The notes under the pieces were generated by a model. It was not told where the DNA came from, ran no database searches, and was given only the letters and a program-made list of their open reading frames with translations. DNA of 17,236 nucleotides from CAZXVU01 sp964644465 (lineage in GTDB: Bacteria > Chlamydiota > Chlamydiia > Chlamydiales > SM23-39), in NCBI GenBank assembly GCA_964644465.1, contig CAZXVU010000037.1, positions 1-17,236 on the forward strand, given 5' to 3'. Within the stretch, counting starts at the first letter, position 1. Each line of letters begins with the position of its first letter. A program made the position numbers and the translations under genes. Below, one piece after another: positions 13,423-17,236 of this stretch.

Positions 13423-15342
13423 TTATTTCTTGTCGTCCATGATTTCAACTTCAGCGTCTTCGATGTCAGGCTTAGAAGGTCCCTTTGCATTCGGAGCGCT
13501 TTGCTGCTGTTGCGGAGAAGGACCTGCGCTTTGAGCGCCTGCTTTAGACAGCTCTTCGCCAATCTTCTGCATGTGCTCTTGCAATTCAGCAGTTTTCGCT
13601 TTAATGAGAGCGTTGTCCTGCCCTTCGAGAGCTTTTTTCACGCCATCAATGCGGGTCTGGATGTCAGACGTAATGTTCGAAGGAAGTTTGTCCTTGTACT
13701 CATTGAGCGACTTCTGGGCGCGGAAGGCGAGCGAGTCGGCCTCGTTGCGCACTTCTACGGCTTCTTTGCGCTCTTTGTCTTCTGAAGCATGGAGTTCGGC
13801 TTCTTTGACCTTGCGTTGGATCTCTGCGTCGGAAAGGCCTGATTTGGCTTCGATGCGGATCTTCTGCTCTTTGCCAGACTGTTTGTCTTTTGCAGAGACA
13901 TGAAGGATACCGTCAGCATCGACGTCGAAAGCGACCTCGATTTGAGGCATTCCACGGGGAGCTGGAGGGATATCAGTCAGGTCGAACCGGCCGATTTCCT
14001 TATTGTCGCGGGCCATCGGGCGCTCTCCTTGGAGAACGACGATCGTCACGGCAGGCTGGTTATCGCTGGCTGTTGAGAAGACTTGTTTCTTCTGGCTTGG
14101 GATCGTCGTATTGCGCTCGATCAAAGGAGTCATTACGCCGCCAAGGGTCTCGATGCCGAGAGTAAGAGGCACGACGTCGAGGAGGAGGACGTCTTTGACG
14201 TCTCCGGCGAAAATACCGCCCTGGACTGCTGCGCCGATCGCAACCGCTTCATCAGGGTTCACGCCTTTATGAGGCTCCCGTCCGAAGATCTCTTTTACTT
14301 TCTGTTGGACAGAAGGCATACGGGTCATACCGCCGACGAGAATGACTTCGCCGATATCGCTGGTAGAGAGGCCTGCGTCTTTCATTGCTTTTGTGCAAGG
14401 AGCCACAGTTCTTTCAATCAGGTCATGGCAGATGCTTTCGAGTTTTGCGCGGGTCAATGTCAGCGACAAGTGTTTTGGGCCGCTGGCGTCCATAGTGATG
14501 AACGGCTGGTTGATCTCCGTCGTCATGACGCCGGAAAGCTCGATTTTCGCTTTTTCCGCTGCGTCGCGTAGGCGCTGGAGGGCCATTTTATCTTTGGAGA
14601 GGTCGATGCCGTTCTCTTTCTTAAATTCGTCGAGCATCCAATGGATGATCAAATTGTCGAAGTCGTCGCCGCCTAGGTGAGTGTCTCCATTCGTCGCTAA
14701 TACTTCGAATACACCGTCGCCGATCTCGAGGACGGAAACATCGAATGTACCTCCGCCGAGGTCGTATACGACGATTTTTTTATCTGTCTGCTGCTTGTCA
14801 AGACCGTAAGCGAGGGCTGCTGCAGTAGGCTCCGGGATGATCCGTTTGACATCGAGTCCTGCAATCCTGCCGGCATCTTTCGTCGACTGTCTTTGGGAGT
14901 CGTTGAAATATGCGGGAACAGTGATGACCGCTTCGGTGATTTTTTCTCCGAGATAGCTCTCTGCTGTTTCCTTCATTTTAATGAGGACTTGAGCAGCGGC
15001 TTCTTCAGGAGAGATCATTTTTCCGTCGACTTCGAAAACAGCGTCGCCATTGGCGTTCTTCGTCACTTTGTAAGGGACGGTCGCAATTTCCGATTGGACT
15101 TCACTAAATTTACGGCCGATAAAACGTTTTGTAGAATAGAGCGTTTTATCAGGATTGGTGACGGCTTGCCGTTTCGCTGGGATGCCGACAAGGCGTTCAT
15201 TGCCTTTATAAGCGATGACCGAAGGCGTTGTGCGGGCGCCTTCTGCATTCGTAATCACCACAGTAGAACCCCCCTCCATAATCGCTACGCAGGAGTTGGT
15301 CGTACCTAGGTCGATACCGATAATTCTCTTTTTTTGTGCCAT
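13423..15342 (-). CDS. dnaK: Chaperone protein DnaK (Hsp70)
   Basis: DnaK is the ATP-dependent Hsp70 chaperone. It binds exposed hydrophobic peptides during folding and heat stress, with GrpE exchanging its nucleotide. The 639 residues match the usual length. Visible motifs are the phosphate-1 loop IGIDLGTTNSCVA (8-20), phosphate-2 loop VYDLGGGTFDVSVLE (192-206), the adenosine motif VILVGGMTRMPSVQ (333-346) and the interdomain linker DVLLLDVVPLTLGIE (384-398). The substrate-binding sandwich spans about 399-505, followed by the helical lid. A Gln/Pro-rich linker (602-623) leads to the acidic end EVEIMDDKK. AAGGAAAA precedes the ATG by about 6 bases. It lies last in the operon, 85 bases after grpE. 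dnaJ is not present in the window. Confidence 0.98.
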   Translation of the reverse strand: MAQKKRIIGIDLGTTNSCVAIMEGGSTVVITNAEGARTTPSVIAYKGNERLVGIPAKRQAVTNPDKTLYSTKRFIGRKFSEVQSEIATVPYKVTKNANGDAVFEVDGKMISPEEAAAQVLIKMKETAESYLGEKITEAVITVPAYFNDSQRQSTKDAGRIAGLDVKRIIPEPTAAALAYGLDKQQTDKKIVVYDLGGGTFDVSVLEIGDGVFEVLATNGDTHLGGDDFDNLIIHWMLDEFKKENGIDLSKDKMALQRLRDAAEKAKIELSGVMTTEINQPFITMDASGPKHLSLTLTRAKLESICHDLIERTVAPCTKAMKDAGLSTSDIGEVILVGGMTRMPSVQQKVKEIFGREPHKGVNPDEAVAIGAAVQGGIFAGDVKDVLLLDVVPLTLGIETLGGVMTPLIERNTTIPSQKKQVFSTASDNQPAVTIVVLQGERPMARDNKEIGRFDLTDIPPAPRGMPQIEVAFDVDADGILHVSAKDKQSGKEQKIRIEAKSGLSDAEIQRKVKEAELHASEDKERKEAVEVRNEADSLAFRAQKSLNEYKDKLPSNITSDIQTRIDGVKKALEGQDNALIKAKTAELQEHMQKIGEELSKAGAQSAGPSPQQQQSAPNAKGPSKPDIEDAEVEIMDDKK

Positions 15343-15398
15343 AGTATTTTCCTTTTTGGGACTGGCTGCTGGCTTTTCTGCCTCGCACAGTCTCGGTT

Positions 15399-15414
15399 GC
15401 GGCTTAAAAGCCGC
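15399..15414 (-). promoter_or_regulatory. Hairpin in the grpE-dnaK spacer
   Basis: On the minus strand GCGGCTT and AAGCCGC form a perfect 7-bp stem around TT (in practice 6 bp with a 4-nt loop). It lies in the 85-bp spacer between grpE and dnaK and is not followed by a T tract, so it is unlikely to terminate. It may protect or process the dnaK transcript; I see no promoter consensus here. Confidence 0.4.
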
Positions 15415-15427
15415 TGGTTTTTTCTTT

Positions 15428-15973
15428 TTAAATTTTTGTTTCTTCTTCTTCCGCAGCTAAGCTTGCGGGAATGTCTATCTTTTGCGGGTGCTTCGCCACT
15501 TTCACGCGGGCTGGGCGGATCGTGCGGGATGCGCTTTTATAGCCTTTTGTGAACTCATGCATGATCGTTCCATCGGGAAACTCCGTCGTTTCGACGATTT
15601 CGACTGCTTCGTGATATTGAGGGTCGAAAGTGTTCCCTTCCGAATGGAAAGAGACGATGCCATGGTTATGAAGCACTTCTTTAAACTGAGAGAGGATCAT
15701 TTCAAATCCTACCGCCCAGCTTTTTACTTCCCCGCCTGCATGTTCTGCAAAGCGTAGGGCATTCTCAAAATTGTCGATGGCGGGAAGGAATTCGGAAATC
15801 GAATTCTCGATGCCGAAACGGGCCATCTCTTGTTTTTCTCGTTGGATCCGCTTGCGCATGTTTTCTTGCTCAGCCAGAGTGCGCAGATATTTGTCTTTCC
15901 AATCTTCAATAGGAGGCTGGTGTTGTGGTATGGCCTCTTGCATCATTTCTTCGGGTCCTTCTTGTTCTGTCAT
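15428..15973 (-). CDS. grpE: Nucleotide exchange factor GrpE
   Basis: GrpE dimers release ADP from DnaK and help tune its cycle to temperature. The 181 residues have an acidic disordered N terminus (1-25), a long coiled-coil helix (about 25-60), a four-helix-bundle region (60-108) and the C-terminal beta wing. The wing carries the family signature NTFDPQYHEAVEI (114-126), PDGTI (133-137) and FTKGYKSASRTIRPARVKVAK (141-161). GAGGTAAA precedes the ATG within the 3' end of hrcA. The hrcA stop codon ends one base before the grpE ATG, so the two are tightly coupled. The C-terminal EEEE stretch is a slight extension. Confidence 0.97.
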   Translation of the reverse strand: MTEQEGPEEMMQEAIPQHQPPIEDWKDKYLRTLAEQENMRKRIQREKQEMARFGIENSISEFLPAIDNFENALRFAEHAGGEVKSWAVGFEMILSQFKEVLHNHGIVSFHSEGNTFDPQYHEAVEIVETTEFPDGTIMHEFTKGYKSASRTIRPARVKVAKHPQKIDIPASLAAEEEETKI

Positions 15974-15974
15974 T

Positions 15975-17147
15975 TTACCTCGATTTATCTTCTAATAAGA
16001 TGGAGCGGTTTGTTTTCAATATCTCGTCTCCATTTTCAATTCTTTCTGCGCCATGCGCTTTCGGCTGGCGGAATGTGATCTTGAATTTGTATACGCTTTG
16101 CGTCAGCGATTTGCTAAGCAGCTCGCTGAAGTGCTGCACAAGGCCGAATAGGTTCCGGTAAGGGAGCCTCATAGGTCCGAGCAGGGCGATGCTTCCGGCA
16201 ATCGTTTGGTTGATCCGATAAGGGATCGCGATGATCGCGCATTCGGAACCTGGCGGTACGTAAGGGCAAAGCTCGTCGCCGATCCAACAGGTGAGCTGAT
16301 TCTTTTTGCAGCATTCACGGAGCAAAGCCTGCATTTGCGCTTCATTTTCGAGAAGCGAAAGGCTGTTTGCTAGGGCAGCGGCGTCATTGAATTCCGGATA
16401 GGCTAAAAGCTTGGAGAGGCCGGTCCGGAGAATGTCTTCATTCGTGAAGTTTGCATAACCTACGACATGGCGCACCATCACTTCATTATAGATCCGCTGG
16501 GCCATTTTCGCTTCCGCTTCTCCGCGGAAAAGAGGCTTTTCCCCTTTGTTCATGCGCCAGAGAAAGTATTCTTCCGCACTGCGCAAAAAGAGAACGTCGA
16601 CAGGACTGTCCAAATAGATCGTCTCTGTGCGGATGAGGCCGAAATCGGTGATGGCGATCGAGAGAAGCTTTGTCGGATCGAGCTGGATGAGCCGAATATC
16701 TTGGACAAAATCCTGATCGAAACGGGGCGCTGAGATGAAAACCGCGCATTTTGCCAGTTCGCTGAGCGACTCGGCGGCCAAATTTAATGCGGTAGCGACT
16801 TCGCGGCTTTCTTTTTTGAGGACTTCCTCGAGAATCTCCGCTTGGTTTCCATCAATGACTCCTTGATCGGAAAAAGCGTCCGCATAAAGGCGGAATGCTT
16901 TGGCAGTAGGAATCCGTCCACCAGAGGTGTGCTGTTGCTTCAGATATCCTTGTTCTTCCATTTTCCCGAAGTAATTTCGGATGGTGGCAGAACTGAGCGA
17001 CTCAAAACCGTTTTCTTGCAGGGTCTGAGAGCCAATCGGCTTGCCCATTTTCAGGTAAAGCTCGATGAGGCCCAATAGGACAGCCTGCTCCCGGTCGGTT
17101 TTGGGAAGCTTCTTCGCAGGTAATGATTTAAGTGTGGCAGTCTTCAT
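15975..17147 (-). CDS. hrcA: Heat-inducible transcription repressor HrcA
   Basis: HrcA binds CIRCE operators and represses chaperone operons, with relief on heat stress. At 390 residues it is longer than the usual 340-350, as in Chlamydia. The N-terminal winged helix carries the family signature LSSATIRNYFGKMEEQGYL (51-69) and HTSGGRIPTAKAFRLYAD (73-90). The middle is a GAF-like domain and dimer interface (about 110-350). The C-terminal tail after about 355 (FKITFRQPK and onward) is extra; a comparable tail in Chlamydia HrcA has been reported to reduce repressor activity. No good Shine-Dalgarno precedes the ATG (GGAG is too far), but the N terminus fits. It is first in the operon, behind a consensus-like promoter and a CIRCE-type site, so it probably represses itself. 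Confidence 0.95.
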   Translation of the reverse strand: MKTATLKSLPAKKLPKTDREQAVLLGLIELYLKMGKPIGSQTLQENGFESLSSATIRNYFGKMEEQGYLKQQHTSGGRIPTAKAFRLYADAFSDQGVIDGNQAEILEEVLKKESREVATALNLAAESLSELAKCAVFISAPRFDQDFVQDIRLIQLDPTKLLSIAITDFGLIRTETIYLDSPVDVLFLRSAEEYFLWRMNKGEKPLFRGEAEAKMAQRIYNEVMVRHVVGYANFTNEDILRTGLSKLLAYPEFNDAAALANSLSLLENEAQMQALLRECCKKNQLTCWIGDELCPYVPPGSECAIIAIPYRINQTIAGSIALLGPMRLPYRNLFGLVQHFSELLSKSLTQSVYKFKITFRQPKAHGAERIENGDEILKTNRSILLEDKSR

Positions 17148-17173
17148 AGACGTTTGCTAACTCCATGGTTTGA

Positions 17174-17202
17174 ATTATAGCAAAGGAGGTGTGTCAAAGC
17201 AA
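17174..17202 (-). promoter_or_regulatory. Promoter of the hrcA-grpE-dnaK operon
   Basis: On the minus strand TTGCTT (17197-17202) and a perfect TATAAT (17174-17179) are separated by exactly 17 bp, fitting the housekeeping sigma factor. The start would fall near 17167, giving a leader of about 20 nt to hrcA. The spacing, the perfect -10 and the adjoining CIRCE-like site make this the best promoter in the window. Confidence 0.75.
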
Positions 17203-17207
17203 GAATT

Positions 17208-17234
17208 TTAGCAATCTAAAGCAAAGATTGCTGA
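17208..17234. promoter_or_regulatory. CIRCE-type HrcA operator, variant sequence
   Basis: TTAGCAATC (17208-17216), a 9-bp spacer and GATTGCTGA (17226-17234) reproduce the 9-9-9 layout of CIRCE (TTAGCACTC-N9-GAGTGCTAA). The left arm matches the consensus at 8 of 9 positions and the right arm at 7 of 9. The change C to A in one arm is matched by G to T in the other, so symmetry is kept there. It lies 5 bp upstream of the -35 of the hrcA promoter, on the right edge of the window. Confidence 0.8.
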
Positions 17235-17236
17235 TT

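Noticed and set aside
14083..14571. Plus-strand open frame of 162 residues and several others opposite dnaK
   Set aside because: They are antisense shadows of dnaK, whose codon pattern on the minus strand leaves the opposite frames open. None has a ribosome site or a recognisable family.
17154..17187. Inverted TTTGCTA/TAGCAAA pair with an 18-bp spacer between the hrcA promoter and start
   Set aside because: The arms are short, the spacing does not fit CIRCE and one arm overlaps the -10 box. The 17208-17234 site is far closer to the consensus.

Overview
The window reads as a chromosomal segment from an environmental member of the Chlamydiota (Parachlamydiales-like). The evidence is gene content and order. 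A metal ABC transporter operon ytgA-ytgB-ytgCR-ytgD runs straight into dxr and then a long RseP/YaeL-type protease, as in Chlamydia. The third gene carries the chlamydia-type fusion of a permease to a DtxR-family repressor. An hrcA-grpE-dnaK operon without dnaJ, with a long HrcA, also fits. The coding regions look moderately GC-rich for the phylum, so a Waddlia- or Criblamydiaceae-like host is possible, but I cannot fix the genus.

Layout. 1-598: an unrecognised small basic protein on the minus strand with a probable terminator. 599-856: a divergent intergenic region with two perfect palindromes, one placed as an operator of the ytg operon. 857-5976: ytgA, ytgB, ytgCR, ytgD and dxr, overlapping head to tail as one transcription unit. 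5977-6168: a gap filled by a 177-bp imperfect palindrome whose right end covers the rseP start codon. 6169-8100: rseP. 8252-9847 and 9831-10784: a secreted or periplasmic family-3 glycosidase (NagZ type) and an M19 dipeptidase, convergent with overlapping ends. 10872-12484: a large minus-strand ORF with a helical N-terminal region and a repetitive charged tail, interrupted by a 100-N scaffold gap. The gap is flanked by identical 55-bp sequences, and collapsing it gives one 485-residue protein. 12713-13198: a small exported protein with a weak lipobox. 13205-13395: a repeat element rich in inverted repeats, then the dnaK terminator. 13423-17147: dnaK, grpE and hrcA on the minus strand. A consensus-like promoter and a CIRCE-type operator lie at the right edge.

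How the parts work together. YtgA-D would import iron, manganese or zinc across the inner membrane. The YtgR domain would sense the metal and probably repress its own operon. dxr (isoprenoid precursor synthesis) is translationally tied to this unit. RseP would perform regulated intramembrane proteolysis. The glycosidase and dipeptidase suggest turnover of cell-wall fragments. HrcA with CIRCE would control the GrpE-DnaK chaperone operon by heat. No rRNA, tRNA, CRISPR array, phage gene or transposase was seen, and no stretch longer than 300 bases lacks a gene. The least explained elements are the repeat-tailed 485-residue protein, the palindrome over the rseP start, the 180-residue protein with its own palindrome, and the two metal-operon palindromes.
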